A stretch of DNA of 64,000 bases, taken from Asticcacaulis sp. MM231. GTDB taxonomy: Bacteria > Pseudomonadota > Alphaproteobacteria > Caulobacterales > Caulobacteraceae. Location: contig NZ_OZ075110.1 of assembly GCF_964186625.1 (NCBI RefSeq), positions 506,285 to 570,284 on the forward strand, given 5' to 3'. The translations under genes and the position numbers were made by a program. The notes under the pieces are model-generated. The model did not search any database. It saw only the letters and a program-made list of their open reading frames with translations, and had not been told where the DNA came from. This document shows, piece after piece, positions 37,381 through 46,864 of this stretch; within the stretch, counting starts at the first letter, position 1, and every line of letters starts with the position of its first letter.

Positions 37381-37413
37381 AATTCAATACGAATTTTTTT
37401 ATCGTATTGAATT
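37381..37413. repeat. perfect 12-bp inverted repeat with T-rich loop
   Basis: AATTCAATACGA (37381-37392) and TCGTATTGAATT (37402-37413) are exact reverse complements around the loop ATTTTTTTA. A weaker inverted repeat (CGACAA 37311-37316, TTGTCG 37329-37334) lies next to it. It could be a terminator-like hairpin or an end of a lost mobile element. Confidence 0.4.
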
Positions 37414-37477
37414 GACAATCTCCCGGGGAATAAAAACTTAGCGACGAAAAAAAACTCGCGCTGTGAAAGAAATCTGA

Positions 37478-37588
37478 CAAGTGAGTTCCGTAAAACCGAA
37501 CGTCTGCACCCGCGGCTCCATCAACCTGAGCCACTGCGATCGTTTTTTTATGTACGTCCAACCCGACAAAGAGTGTAGTCTGTTCCAT
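37478..37588 (-). mobile_element. IS110-family transposase N-terminal fragment
   Basis: The minus-strand ATG at 37588 starts MEQTTLFVGLDVHKKTIAVA and continues QVDGAAGADVRFYG, the N-terminal catalytic strand of IS110 transposases. After RFYGT the frame changes to low-complexity Ser/Phe sequence, so homology ends near 37478. It is a different IS110 subtype from the fragments at 7737 and 8226. Confidence 0.65.
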
Positions 37589-37708
37589 GGTCCGCCTCCA
37601 GTGTCTGGGGATAGGCTCCCTATGAGCAACCCCCGTTGCGCTTGACGCCTTAGTTGACACTTCGAGGCGGGCCACTTCAATTGGCTAAGGCCTCACGGAC
37701 ATGATGGT

Positions 37709-39214
37709 CTAAGTCCTTTGAGCTGTCTTTAATGCGACGGTGTGGGCGGGCATTTCGCTCAATGCCTGCAGGCATGTTTGATGGATTTGTTTCAGGGCTG
37801 CCAGCATGCCCGCTTCTGGGACCCCACCGACCAGTGGATCAAAGGTTTGCGGCACGAGGCCTTGGCCCAGCATGACGGACATCCAGTTCTCCTCCTGAAA
37901 TACGGTTTGATTTGGAAAAGAGGTCAGCCCCCGCTCACAAAACAAGTCTATTTTTTCGGCCAATGATGGGGGAATGCTCATATGACGTAGATAATCCCAC
38001 ATCGGTTCGCCGTGGCGACCATTGACGTGATAATGAAAGATCAGAAAATCGCGGATCGTTTCAAACTCCTCGCTCATGACGCGATTGTAAAGCCTCGCGG
38101 ACACGCCATCTATCCGGCGCGTCGGAAATACCGTGGATAATCGCGTGAGTGCGTTCTGAATCAGATGAATACTGGTCGATTCAAGGGGTTCGAGAAAGCC
38201 TCCCGATAGACCTATCGCCAGGCAGTTTTTTACCCAAAAGGCTTGACGACGCCCTGTTGTGAATTTCAGGACGCGCGGATCTGCCCTAGGGGGCGTATCA
38301 AGGGCTTGAATCAAACTTGCCGCAGCGGCTTCGTCGCTGATGAAGTCGCTGGCGTAGACGTAACCGTTCCCCGTGCGATGCTGTAAAGGGATACGCCAGT
38401 GCCAGCCGGCACTTTGCGCGGTCGATTGGGTATAAGGTTTAATGTCCTCGCTCCGCCCTGACGGTATGGCCACGGCGCGATTGGCGGGCAGGTGGTTCGA
38501 CCAGTCCTCAAAGGGGACATTCATTGCCTCGCCGATGAGTAAGGCGCGGAAGCCTGAACAATCGAAAAAGAAATCGCCCGCCACCTCGCGGCCATCGCTG
38601 AAACACAAGGTGTCGATACCACCGTCTTCAACATTTCTTTTGGCCTTGGTAATGGTCGCTTCTAGCCGCTGCACGCCGCGTGATTCTGACAGACGACGCA
38701 TGTAGGCGGCATAAAGGCCTGCATCGAAATGATAGGCATAGGCCAGGGTGGATTTGGGTGATGCAGGATCCGCAGAGGGCCAGTCGAATTTACCGGCATA
38801 GGCAGCCAGGGTGTTCAGGCTGTAGTCGGCAAAGGCATGCCCCTGACCCATTTGCCGGGCTCTGATCCAGAAGGGGTGAAATGAATGGCCATTAATTTTG
38901 GCGCCTGTGTATCCGAACGGATGCATATAGCTGTGGCCGGGTTCACGCCAGCCACAAAACTCGATGCCGAGCTTGAAGGTGGCCTGCGTGGCGCGCATAA
39001 ACTCGGCCTCGTCTATGCCGAGGCTGTGATTAAAAGCGCGTATGGGAGGGATGGTGGCCTCACCCACACCGACCGTGCTGATGTCGGCGGATTCAATAAG
39101 GGTGATGGTCGTCTGATGGGGGGAAAAAAAACGCGTCAGAAACGCGGCTGTCATCCATCCCGCCGTACCCCCGCCAACGATAACCAGCCTTTTTATCTCA
39201 GAATGATCAGGCAT
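37709..39214 (-). CDS. tryptophan halogenase-like FAD-dependent protein
   Basis: A 501-residue flavin-dependent halogenase family member. The FAD motif GGGTAGWMTA (14-23), GVGEATIP (49-56), a Lys at the catalytic position (K81 in TFKLGIEFCGW) and the halogenase motif GWHWRIP (270-276) are all present, with FLEPLESTSIHLI later. The family halogenates tryptophan or phenols with reduced FAD and chloride. In Caulobacter-type genomes many members sit next to TonB receptors and sugar enzymes, where their substrate is unknown. It starts 9 bases after the GH76 gene and is probably the last gene of the GH2-GH76 operon. Confidence 0.9.
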   Translation of the reverse strand: MPDHSEIKRLVIVGGGTAGWMTAAFLTRFFSPHQTTITLIESADISTVGVGEATIPPIRAFNHSLGIDEAEFMRATQATFKLGIEFCGWREPGHSYMHPFGYTGAKINGHSFHPFWIRARQMGQGHAFADYSLNTLAAYAGKFDWPSADPASPKSTLAYAYHFDAGLYAAYMRRLSESRGVQRLEATITKAKRNVEDGGIDTLCFSDGREVAGDFFFDCSGFRALLIGEAMNVPFEDWSNHLPANRAVAIPSGRSEDIKPYTQSTAQSAGWHWRIPLQHRTGNGYVYASDFISDEAAAASLIQALDTPPRADPRVLKFTTGRRQAFWVKNCLAIGLSGGFLEPLESTSIHLIQNALTRLSTVFPTRRIDGVSARLYNRVMSEEFETIRDFLIFHYHVNGRHGEPMWDYLRHMSIPPSLAEKIDLFCERGLTSFPNQTVFQEENWMSVMLGQGLVPQTFDPLVGGVPEAGMLAALKQIHQTCLQALSEMPAHTVALKTAQRT

Positions 39215-39223
39215 CTTATGATC

Positions 39224-40279
39224 CTATTGCAAAGCGTTAAACAGATCCAGAACGCTGTGCTGCCGGCCGGCGCTCCTGATATCAAACGGTCCGGCCCAAT
39301 GCAGACCGTAGGCGCTGGCGCCGTCGTTATTTTGTCGGGTGACCGTTTGTGCCTGGGTCATAAGGTAGGTTCGATAAGGGTGATGGCCGATGACGCGGCT
39401 CAATTCGCCGAGATTGCGCACAAAGATGCCCTTGAAGGATGTGCTGTCGAGGTCGCAGGTCGAAAGCGGCTCGCAAGGTTCCGTAAGAATGCCGCCCGGC
39501 GAGAGATGCGGGCTGGCAATGACGGCATCGGCGATTTTCTGTGCCTCTTTCAGATAGGCTTGATCTTCAGTGGCGATCGCGAGTTCGGTCAGGCCACCCA
39601 GAATAACGCCTTGATTGTAGGTATAGGTGGCGCCCGCATTGTTGGTGCATGTAGGGGTATCAAGGCCATCATTGACCAGGCTATTTGGGTTGACCATGCC
39701 GCTGGCTTGCAGCCACCGCCAAGTGGCGATCGCGCGATCAAGATAGACGGTGTCTCCTATCGTCCGGTTATGGAGCGCCGCGGTGAGTTTTATATAGAGC
39801 TCATTGCTGATGGCATTTTTGTAGGTCTTGGTTACATCCCACCAAATACCGCCGCCACAAACCTCATCCCAGTAGCCACGAATATAGGCTTCGTCTGTGC
39901 GTGCCAGATCGAGATACATAGGGTCATGAGTCAGATCGTACATATCTATCAAGGCTAAAGCCCACCAGGCCGTATCATCGGTTGAGTCCCCCTTGAAGTC
40001 ACCGAACTGATAGGACTGATTTTTCCTGAAGCTATCCTTCACGATCAGCAGGTAGGCCTCCGTACCAGTGGCCTGCATATAATCTATAAGGGCCGTCAAC
40101 ACATTGGCAGATTGCCACCAGTTGACATCCTGCCATTGACCCGTCTCGTTATTGTAGTCAACAGACAGAACTTTTGCTGCGCCATCTGCAGCGTGTGTAA
40201 CCGAGACATCGGCGCTTTGGGTCTCATGACTTGCAAAGAGCGTCAGAGCAAGAGAAGTCAGAATAAGCCATAAGCGCAT
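39224..40279 (-). CDS. GH76 family endo-alpha-1,6-mannanase-like enzyme
   Basis: A 351-residue secreted enzyme. The start at 40279 follows GGAG and opens a signal peptide (MRLWLILTSLALTLFASHET). GH76 hallmarks: the adjacent catalytic Asp pair in DSTDDTAWWALAL (about residue 100), GIWWDV, and TYTYNQGVILGGL. GH76 enzymes cut alpha-1,6-mannan backbones of fungal and mycobacterial glycans. An upstream in-frame start would add 29 residues ahead of the signal peptide and is rejected. It lies 90 bases after the GH2 gene and 9 bases before the halogenase-like gene. Confidence 0.9.
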   Translation of the reverse strand: MRLWLILTSLALTLFASHETQSADVSVTHAADGAAKVLSVDYNNETGQWQDVNWWQSANVLTALIDYMQATGTEAYLLIVKDSFRKNQSYQFGDFKGDSTDDTAWWALALIDMYDLTHDPMYLDLARTDEAYIRGYWDEVCGGGIWWDVTKTYKNAISNELYIKLTAALHNRTIGDTVYLDRAIATWRWLQASGMVNPNSLVNDGLDTPTCTNNAGATYTYNQGVILGGLTELAIATEDQAYLKEAQKIADAVIASPHLSPGGILTEPCEPLSTCDLDSTSFKGIFVRNLGELSRVIGHHPYRTYLMTQAQTVTRQNNDGASAYGLHWAGPFDIRSAGRQHSVLDLFNALQ

Positions 40280-40369
40280 TATGTTCTTCCATCTCCATAA
40301 GGGCCAGACGTCATGTACGAGGCCGACTTTAGGCCGGTGCGGCTGATGCTTTCTGCGCACGGTCATGAC

Positions 40370-43219
40370 TCAGAACGCTTGGAACCGCTGACGGACAATC
40401 ACGTTTTGCTGAAAGGCATAGGGCATATTTGCCAGGGTTCTAAATAGCAGATTGATGCGCCGCTCGCCTGCCCTGGGTGGCAAGCTAACGCTTAAAGAAC
40501 CTTCGGCAGGATCGGCTTTGGTGCCGATCAAGGTGGTGTCGTCATAAACGTCCACGGCGCCGGTTAGGCGGGGAAAGTCGATGATACCGCCCTCGGCCTG
40601 CACCTTGGCGAACGGCGTGTAACGGGCAGAAACGAGTGTATAGCCATCTTGGGGCTGCCCGGCTTGCAACTCACGCGGCCCGAAATCGTGCCACAACGTC
40701 ATATCAATAAGTCTGTTCTTGAGCGCGTCTTCCCGCGTAATCTCTGGCGGAGCGTCATACCAATAATCAAGGACTTGAACAGATGTGGTGGTCGCCTGGC
40801 GCGCCGGGGCTTGCAGTGGCGCGATCCCGACACGAGATGTCGCGGCTTTTAGCCCTTCGGCTTGTGCCTGTAAGATCAAATCACCTGCGTGCGCCTGCGT
40901 CAGTACGATCACCTGAGCCAGGCCGTTGAAGAGGGCGCGTTGGTTACCCTTTTCCGAGGCCGCACTATTGGGATCGCCATTGCCAAGACCAATAATTTCG
41001 CCGTTGGTTACGGAAAAATGCACAAGGTTTTGCGCGATGGGGACGGCGCGTCCACGGGCGTCCACCGCCTCAATGCGAAAAGCCACCGCGTCAAGTCCGT
41101 CGCCCTTGGCGGTTTTCCGGTCTGGCGTCACCTTAAGCGCCACCGCTTCGCCGGTGGTCGCCACGCGCGTTCGGGCGACGACCTTACCGGCCTGATAGGC
41201 CAACGCCTCAAGGCGCCCTGGTGCGTAGGGAACCTGCCAAAAATTCATCTCGTACGTATCGACCACCTGTCTTCCGAGTGAGTGTCCATTTAGAAAGAGC
41301 TCAACATCATCGCTGTTGGCGCACACCATGACCTTAATCGGCTGGCCCTCACGGCCCACCCAGTTCCAGTGTGGCACGATATGAAGAACCGGCTGTGTCT
41401 TTATCCATTGCGTCTGGTGAATGTAGAAGGCATCCTTTTCAAAGCCGCACAGGTCCATAATACCGTACATCGAAGAATTGGTCGGCCATCCCCAGGGTGA
41501 GGGTTCACCATGGTAATCGAAACCGGTCCACACAAAGCCACCAGCGATGAAGTCACGTTCTGCGATCATCTTCCAGGATCCACGGTGCGTGGCCCATCCC
41601 TTCGGAGGATCGTCATAGCCAGACGTCAGCCGTCTGTCCTTATCCGTGACATAGGCACCGCGGACACTGTAGTTGCTGGTATCCTCTGACGAGGTCAGCG
41701 CAATATCGGGATGCGCCTTGTGGAAAGCGTCATACTTGTCCTGCTGATAGTTAAAACCGACAACATCGACGGCTTGAGAGACGTTTATCGCAGAGAACAT
41801 GCCGCTGTTCATGGCGGCCGTCACGGGGCGCGAGGTGTCGAGCCGTTTCACCTCGTGGGCCATGCGCCTCACCATTTCATATCCGGCAGCCGAGCCCTGC
41901 ATCGGTTCTTCGTTGAACACTGACCACAGGATAATGCTCGGATGGTTGCGATCACGCCGCACCATCCAGCGTACATGATCCATGTACTCCGGAGAGGGAT
42001 TAAAGAGGCGGTTCTCGTCCATGACCAGCAAACCATACTGGTCGCAAAGATCAAGAACGACGCTGGAGGGCGCGTTATGGGTGCAACGCACGGCGTTGCA
42101 GCCCAGCTCTTTAAGACGCCGAATACGATAATCCCAAAGGGCATCGGGTATCGCGGTGCCTACACCGGCATGATCCTGGTGGATGCACACACCCTGAATT
42201 TTGAGCGGCTCGTCATTCAAATAAAAGCCTGTTTGTGCATCGAACCGCGTCGTGCGAAAGCCGCAGGTCGTTACGAGCCTGTCCACACATAGGTCGCCGT
42301 CCATGACGCAGGTTTCGACGGTATAGAGCGTCGGGCTCTCTACACTCCATAATGCAGGACTATCGTGTCTGAGGCTTAGCTTAGCCAGGCTTTGATCGAG
42401 GGCCGGCACCGTGACGGATAGGGTCTCGGTGTCGATGATCGTACCCTCTTTATCTTTCAAGCTGACCTTTACAGATAGGTTTCTGTTGTCTTTTGCCGCG
42501 CTATAAAGCGTGACCTCCACAGGCAATGTCCAGCCGGACGCCAGTTTTACAGGATGGGCAAAGACCCCATCGGTGATGATATGAACCGGATGGCGCTTGA
42601 CGATGCGCACCGTACGATAAAGGCCCCCACCTTCGTACCACCAGCCCTCCATAGCCTCGGCATCAACGCGTATGGCTAAGGTGTTGAGCGCGCTGCCGTA
42701 AGTTGTAAAGGGGGTCAGGTCGATGTAGAGACTGTTATACCCGCTCCAGTTATGGGCGATAACGTTACCGTTGTACCAGATGGTTGCGTGGGTGGCGACG
42801 CCTTCAATCTGAAGTTCAATGTGCTTAGCCGTATCGTCGGGCTCAAAACGCAAGACATTACGATACCAGGCTATGCCGCGCTTTCGATAGCCCTGGGCGC
42901 GATTGAAACCTTCTTCAATGGGCTGGAAACTGACAAAATCATGGGGCAGGCGTACAATGGGCCACTCTGAGTCGTCAAAGGTCGGCGCCGCAGCGCCCCA
43001 CGCCTTGCCGGCCTTGGCATTATCGTAGGAATCGTCCTGAGATAAAATGTCGGGGAAGGGCACGTCGCCCTCATGAAAGCGCCAGCCGCTATCGAGCAGG
43101 AGGCTCTCCCGCGGCGAAGCCCCCTGGGCTTCAACAGCCAAAGCCGGACGCCCAAAGGCCAGACCTGCCGCAACCAGAGTACTGCCACCTACCAAAAGGT
43201 CTCGTCGGTTTATAGACAT
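40370..43219 (-). CDS. GH2 family glycoside hydrolase (beta-galactosidase/beta-mannosidase type)
   Basis: A 949-residue enzyme with a Tat-like signal (MSINRRDLLVGGSTLVAAGL). The start at 43219 is chosen because the upstream in-frame extension has no family similarity. Domain order: GH2 sugar-binding (YRKRGIAWYRNVLRF), Ig-like, then the TIM barrel with HQDHAGVGTAIPDALW and CNAVRCTHNAP. The acid/base is in SVFNEEPMQ (about 435) and the nucleophile is in FDYHGEPSPWGWP (about 570). A DUF4982-like region (VMVCANSDDVELFLNGHSLG) and a C-terminal domain follow. It probably trims beta-linked side residues from the mannan-type substrate. Confidence 0.92.
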   Translation of the reverse strand: MSINRRDLLVGGSTLVAAGLAFGRPALAVEAQGASPRESLLLDSGWRFHEGDVPFPDILSQDDSYDNAKAGKAWGAAAPTFDDSEWPIVRLPHDFVSFQPIEEGFNRAQGYRKRGIAWYRNVLRFEPDDTAKHIELQIEGVATHATIWYNGNVIAHNWSGYNSLYIDLTPFTTYGSALNTLAIRVDAEAMEGWWYEGGGLYRTVRIVKRHPVHIITDGVFAHPVKLASGWTLPVEVTLYSAAKDNRNLSVKVSLKDKEGTIIDTETLSVTVPALDQSLAKLSLRHDSPALWSVESPTLYTVETCVMDGDLCVDRLVTTCGFRTTRFDAQTGFYLNDEPLKIQGVCIHQDHAGVGTAIPDALWDYRIRRLKELGCNAVRCTHNAPSSVVLDLCDQYGLLVMDENRLFNPSPEYMDHVRWMVRRDRNHPSIILWSVFNEEPMQGSAAGYEMVRRMAHEVKRLDTSRPVTAAMNSGMFSAINVSQAVDVVGFNYQQDKYDAFHKAHPDIALTSSEDTSNYSVRGAYVTDKDRRLTSGYDDPPKGWATHRGSWKMIAERDFIAGGFVWTGFDYHGEPSPWGWPTNSSMYGIMDLCGFEKDAFYIHQTQWIKTQPVLHIVPHWNWVGREGQPIKVMVCANSDDVELFLNGHSLGRQVVDTYEMNFWQVPYAPGRLEALAYQAGKVVARTRVATTGEAVALKVTPDRKTAKGDGLDAVAFRIEAVDARGRAVPIAQNLVHFSVTNGEIIGLGNGDPNSAASEKGNQRALFNGLAQVIVLTQAHAGDLILQAQAEGLKAATSRVGIAPLQAPARQATTTSVQVLDYWYDAPPEITREDALKNRLIDMTLWHDFGPRELQAGQPQDGYTLVSARYTPFAKVQAEGGIIDFPRLTGAVDVYDDTTLIGTKADPAEGSLSVSLPPRAGERRINLLFRTLANMPYAFQQNVIVRQRFQAF

Positions 43220-43344
43220 GTGCGCCTCAAACTTTCGCATGATAGTTGCCACAAGATAAGCATGTCCAGCCAGCGAACCCCATCTGGTGTTGGGCCACAA
43301 AGCGTTATCGACTTTTTTAACAAAGAGAGACAGGCCGCGCAATA

Positions 43345-43375
43345 AATATTCCAATTTAATAATTCGTAGAATATT
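43345..43375. promoter_or_regulatory. inverted repeat between divergent GH2 and DMT genes
   Basis: AATATTC (43345-43351) and GAATATT (43369-43375) flank a 17-base AT-rich spacer in the 311-base divergent gap. The left arm extends as AATATTCCAA, the same half-site as in the inositol palindrome at 55074. It is a possible operator for the GH2-GH76-halogenase operon. Confidence 0.35.
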
Positions 43376-43530
43376 GATTGCGCAATGCGGGTATGTGCCA
43401 TAGTCTAGACGCAGCCTTACCTTATCGCCTCCACCAATATGTTTAGTCCCTTTTGCACCCCTTTTTTTCATGGCCACGCTGACCCCAGACTTGATACGGC
43501 TCGGCATGTAAGCCCTGGTCCGATCACGTT

Positions 43531-44424
43531 ATGAGGCGGGTAGGATCATTCTTAGGCTCAGGCATAGCCTTTGCGCTTTTGGCCTACGCGGCGTTCGCTT
43601 TGAGTGATGCCTGCGTCAAGGCGCTGCAGGGGCGTGTTGTGCCCTGGCAGCTTGGCTTTTATGGCAGTGCCTTGTCATTTCTGATTTTACCCTTGATGTG
43701 GCGACCCGGTGACAGGCTCAGTGATCTTATACGCCCGCGGCGGCCGGCGACCTGGTGGTTGCGAGGCGGGCTTGCGACCGTCAATATGTTCGCCAGCATC
43801 ATAGCTTTTAGCCATTTGCCAATGGCCGAGGCCTTTGCTTTGATTTTCCTGATGCCGCTCCTTATCACTATTCTGTCCGTGCTGTTTTTACGAGAGCGGG
43901 TCAATGTGAAGGCGTGGTTCGCGGTTATCCTGGGCTTCGTCGGCGTAGTGACAGTTTTGCGACCGGGATTCCGTGACATTGGCATTGGCCACATAGCTGC
44001 CATGCTGTGTGGCTTATCGGGGGCAGGGCTGTTCGTGCTTTTGCGGCACACGCGGGACGGTGAAAAGCGGATCACCTTGTTTGGCGCCGGTGTGCTGTGC
44101 CCTATGATGGTAAGCTTCTTACTCATGCTGCCTGGCTACACCCCGCCTGACCTTTGGGAATGGGTGATTGTTAGCGGATACGCCCTGCTGGCCGCCCTGG
44201 CTAACATGCTGATGATGTACGCTTCGCGACTCTCGCCGGCCAGTCATCTGGCGCCGACACAATATTCCCAAATGCTCTGGGGTGTTGGCCTGGGCTATGT
44301 GCTTTTTGGCGATCATGTCGATGCCTGGACCTATGTTGGTATCGGCTTGATCTGCTTCGCCGGGCTGTGGCGTTTCCTGCCCAAGCGCTGGCTACGCGCC
44401 TTACTGCCCGTAGCCCCAAGGTGA
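43531..44424 (+). CDS. DMT-superfamily permease (two EamA domains)
   Basis: A 297-residue protein with ten hydrophobic helices arranged as two EamA repeats. The end of the first repeat is marked by PLLITILSVLFLRERVNVKA and the second by APTQYSQMLWGVGLGYVLFG. It fits the RhaT/EamA drug-metabolite transporter family, mostly exporters of small metabolites. It is divergent from the GH2 operon and convergent with GH92 (26 bases between the stops, with a GC-rich hairpin around 44419-44452). A role in sugar metabolism is not shown. Confidence 0.9.
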   Translation: MRRVGSFLGSGIAFALLAYAAFALSDACVKALQGRVVPWQLGFYGSALSFLILPLMWRPGDRLSDLIRPRRPATWWLRGGLATVNMFASIIAFSHLPMAEAFALIFLMPLLITILSVLFLRERVNVKAWFAVILGFVGVVTVLRPGFRDIGIGHIAAMLCGLSGAGLFVLLRHTRDGEKRITLFGAGVLCPMMVSFLLMLPGYTPPDLWEWVIVSGYALLAALANMLMMYASRLSPASHLAPTQYSQMLWGVGLGYVLFGDHVDAWTYVGIGLICFAGLWRFLPKRWLRALLPVAPR

Positions 44425-44450
44425 TGCGGCGCTGACGGCGCCTTGTCACC

Positions 44451-46754
44451 CTAAACCACCGTGAACGAGGGGGGCCTATGCGCCTTGTCCGCGCCAAACT
44501 TAAGATTGGGTTTGGGGCCCATTTCGAACATCAGCACGCCGCCTGACATGAGGTCGGCATGACTGATCCAGGACCGTGAGTGCGGTTTGCCATTCCATTT
44601 AACGCTTTGAATGTAGATGTTGGCCTCATTGGTTTGCGGTGCCAGAATACGCAGTGTCTTGCCATTGGCGAGCGGAATCTCTACGCGCCTGAAGAGTGGT
44701 GATCCGAAGACATAGATACAACTGACCGGATCGACGGGATAAAAGCCCATGGCGCTGAGAATATACCAGGCGCTCATCTGACCACAGTCTTCATTGCCAG
44801 CCAGGCCGTTGGGATCGGCGCGGTATTGCGATCTTAACAACATGCGAACCCGTGCCTGGGTTTTATAATGTGAACCGGTATAGGCATAGAGATAGGCGAT
44901 ATGGTGGCTGGGCTCGTTGCCGTGAATGTACTGACCGATCAGGCCTGTCATATCCGGTGGGGCATCAGATGGCAGGTCGGAGGATGCATTGAACAGGGCG
45001 TCGATCTTGGCTTCATACTGCGCATCGCCCCCGAACAGCGCCATATAGCTATAGATATCATGCTGGACGCCAAACGTGGCTTGCCAGCTATTGCTTTCTG
45101 TATAATCCCACCAGACCTTAGGGTCATGCCCCATGCCGCGAGGGTCAAAAGGCTCGGCCCACGCGCCTGTTTTTAAGCGGGGCCTCGCGAACTGCGTGTT
45201 CGTGTCAAATACATTCCTGTAGTTTTTGGAACGGAGGCGAAGGGCGGAGGCCGCCGGCTTATCGCCCGCCGCGTCAGCGATCTGTGCCATCGACCAGTCA
45301 TCATGGCAGTATTCGATGGTTTTTGAAACCGACTGATCTTCCTGGTCCGCAGGGATGTAGCCCTGAGCACGATAGGCATCCAGACCTGAGGTTGAGGTCT
45401 TGAAGGCAAGCTCTTTATAAAGGCGCCAGGCTTTTTGCACGTCGATACCTGGCAGGCCCTTAACGATAGCTTCGGCGATGACCGAGTCAGAGTGCCAGCC
45501 GATCATGCAGTGGGTTTCTCTTCCCTGCAATGGCCATACGACCGGACCATAGGGGCTCTCCACACCCTGGTCTATCAGGTTTTGCGCGAAGATCGCGGCC
45601 CGTTCCGGGGCTATGAGGGTCATCAGGGGATGCCAGGCACGATAGGTGTCCCAGAGGGAATAGGTCGAAAAGTTGTTGCGCCCTGTCGGCAGCTTGTGCA
45701 CGGCCGAATCCATGCCGCGGTAACGTCCATCGGCATCGCAGAAGAGGGTTGGCGCCATGTGGGCATGGTAAAGAGCTGTGTAGAAGATCTTGCGGTCTTG
45801 ATCATGGGGCGTTTCGACCCGGATACGTGACAATTCGCTTTCCCATGCCCTGTCCGCCGCTTGACGCAAGCTTTCGAAATCCCAGTCTGGAATGTCGTGC
45901 GTCAGATTGTTCAGAGCGCCCGCGATATCCACCGCCGACACCGCCACCTTGACCATCAGAGGAGCCGAGAGGCCTTCACCGTATTTGAGCACGGCCTTCA
46001 GGCAATCGCCTTCAACACGCTCGCCGTCTACCCGCTCATCTTTGCTAAAGAGCTCCAAAGAGTCAAAGGGTTGTGAGACCTTAAGGGCAAAGTGGAGAAT
46101 CCGGCCGTCAGCCCACTGATTGACGCAACGTGTACCCACAATCGTGTCATTTGAAACGCGTTCCATGTGAGCGAGATAGACGACCGGGCGCTTGTAGACA
46201 TCTTCCCGCGCCCCGTGTTGCCAGTCCAGCAGCACATGGGCGGGCCGTCCGGCCGGAAAGGTATAGCGGTGCAGCCCGGCGCGGGCAGAGGCCGTCAGTT
46301 CGGCGTGAATGCCGCTATCAGGGAGGGTAAGGCTGTAATAGCCCGGCGCGGCCGTTTCCTGCTCGTGGCTCACGCGCGCGCGATAGCTGCCTTCCGGCGC
46401 CTCAAGCGTGCCTGGCTTGAGGCTGACCTCGCCTATCCGCGGCACCACGAGCAGATCCATCATATCACCGACGCCCGTACCGGAGAGGTGGGTATGGGAA
46501 AAGCCAAGGAGGCTTTTGTCCTCGATATAGTAGCCCGAAGAGGCGTCCCATCTGGCGTTGTCCGTATCGGGCGAGAGCTGCACCATGCCGAAGGGCAAGC
46601 TGGCCCCTGGATAGACGTGCCCGTGCCCGCCCGTGCCGATCATCGGGTCGACGAAGGACGTATAGCGTAGAGGTTTCGCGCCGGCGATGGCGTGAAAGGG
46701 CAGGCTGGCGGCCACGCCTGTTGCGGTGGCTAGGAGTTGGCGGCGTGAGATCAT
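44451..46754 (-). CDS. GH92 family alpha-mannosidase
   Basis: A 767-residue calcium-dependent exo-alpha-mannosidase family member with a Tat-like leader (MISRRQLLATATGVAASLPF). The start is set at 46754 because the longer frame would begin inside a terminator hairpin. Signatures: GTGGHGHVYPGASLPFGMVQ at the N-terminus, LLGFSHTHLSGTG, YSLWDTYRAWHPLM, and the catalytic GNEDCGQMSAWYILSAMGFY near the C-terminus. GH92 enzymes remove alpha-1,2/1,3/1,4-linked mannose from yeast mannan or N-glycans. It is the gene after the TonB receptor on the same strand. Confidence 0.93.
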   Translation of the reverse strand: MISRRQLLATATGVAASLPFHAIAGAKPLRYTSFVDPMIGTGGHGHVYPGASLPFGMVQLSPDTDNARWDASSGYYIEDKSLLGFSHTHLSGTGVGDMMDLLVVPRIGEVSLKPGTLEAPEGSYRARVSHEQETAAPGYYSLTLPDSGIHAELTASARAGLHRYTFPAGRPAHVLLDWQHGAREDVYKRPVVYLAHMERVSNDTIVGTRCVNQWADGRILHFALKVSQPFDSLELFSKDERVDGERVEGDCLKAVLKYGEGLSAPLMVKVAVSAVDIAGALNNLTHDIPDWDFESLRQAADRAWESELSRIRVETPHDQDRKIFYTALYHAHMAPTLFCDADGRYRGMDSAVHKLPTGRNNFSTYSLWDTYRAWHPLMTLIAPERAAIFAQNLIDQGVESPYGPVVWPLQGRETHCMIGWHSDSVIAEAIVKGLPGIDVQKAWRLYKELAFKTSTSGLDAYRAQGYIPADQEDQSVSKTIEYCHDDWSMAQIADAAGDKPAASALRLRSKNYRNVFDTNTQFARPRLKTGAWAEPFDPRGMGHDPKVWWDYTESNSWQATFGVQHDIYSYMALFGGDAQYEAKIDALFNASSDLPSDAPPDMTGLIGQYIHGNEPSHHIAYLYAYTGSHYKTQARVRMLLRSQYRADPNGLAGNEDCGQMSAWYILSAMGFYPVDPVSCIYVFGSPLFRRVEIPLANGKTLRILAPQTNEANIYIQSVKWNGKPHSRSWISHADLMSGGVLMFEMGPKPNLKFGADKAHRPPSFTVV

Positions 46755-46783
46755 GGTGGCGCTCTTGAACACTGCTAATGGCG

Positions 46784-46816
46784 AAAAAAAGCTCCGGACA
46801 GCCATGCTGCCCGGAG
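46784..46816 (-). terminator. strong rho-independent terminator between TonB receptor and GH92
   Basis: Read on the minus strand, CTCCGGGCAGC, a 3-base loop and GCTGTCCGGAG form an 11-bp stem with one G-U or A-C type mismatch. It is followed by C and seven Ts (the A tract at 46784-46790). It lies 48 bases after the receptor stop and 30 bases before the GH92 start. Confidence 0.85.
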
Positions 46817-46864
46817 TTCCGGTGACCTGGCCTGGCTGTTCAGGCCCTGGGAGACGGTGCCGGA

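Noticed and set aside
38885..39958. 357-residue plus-strand frame
   Set aside because: It is antisense to the halogenase-like and GH76 genes, both of which have clear motifs.
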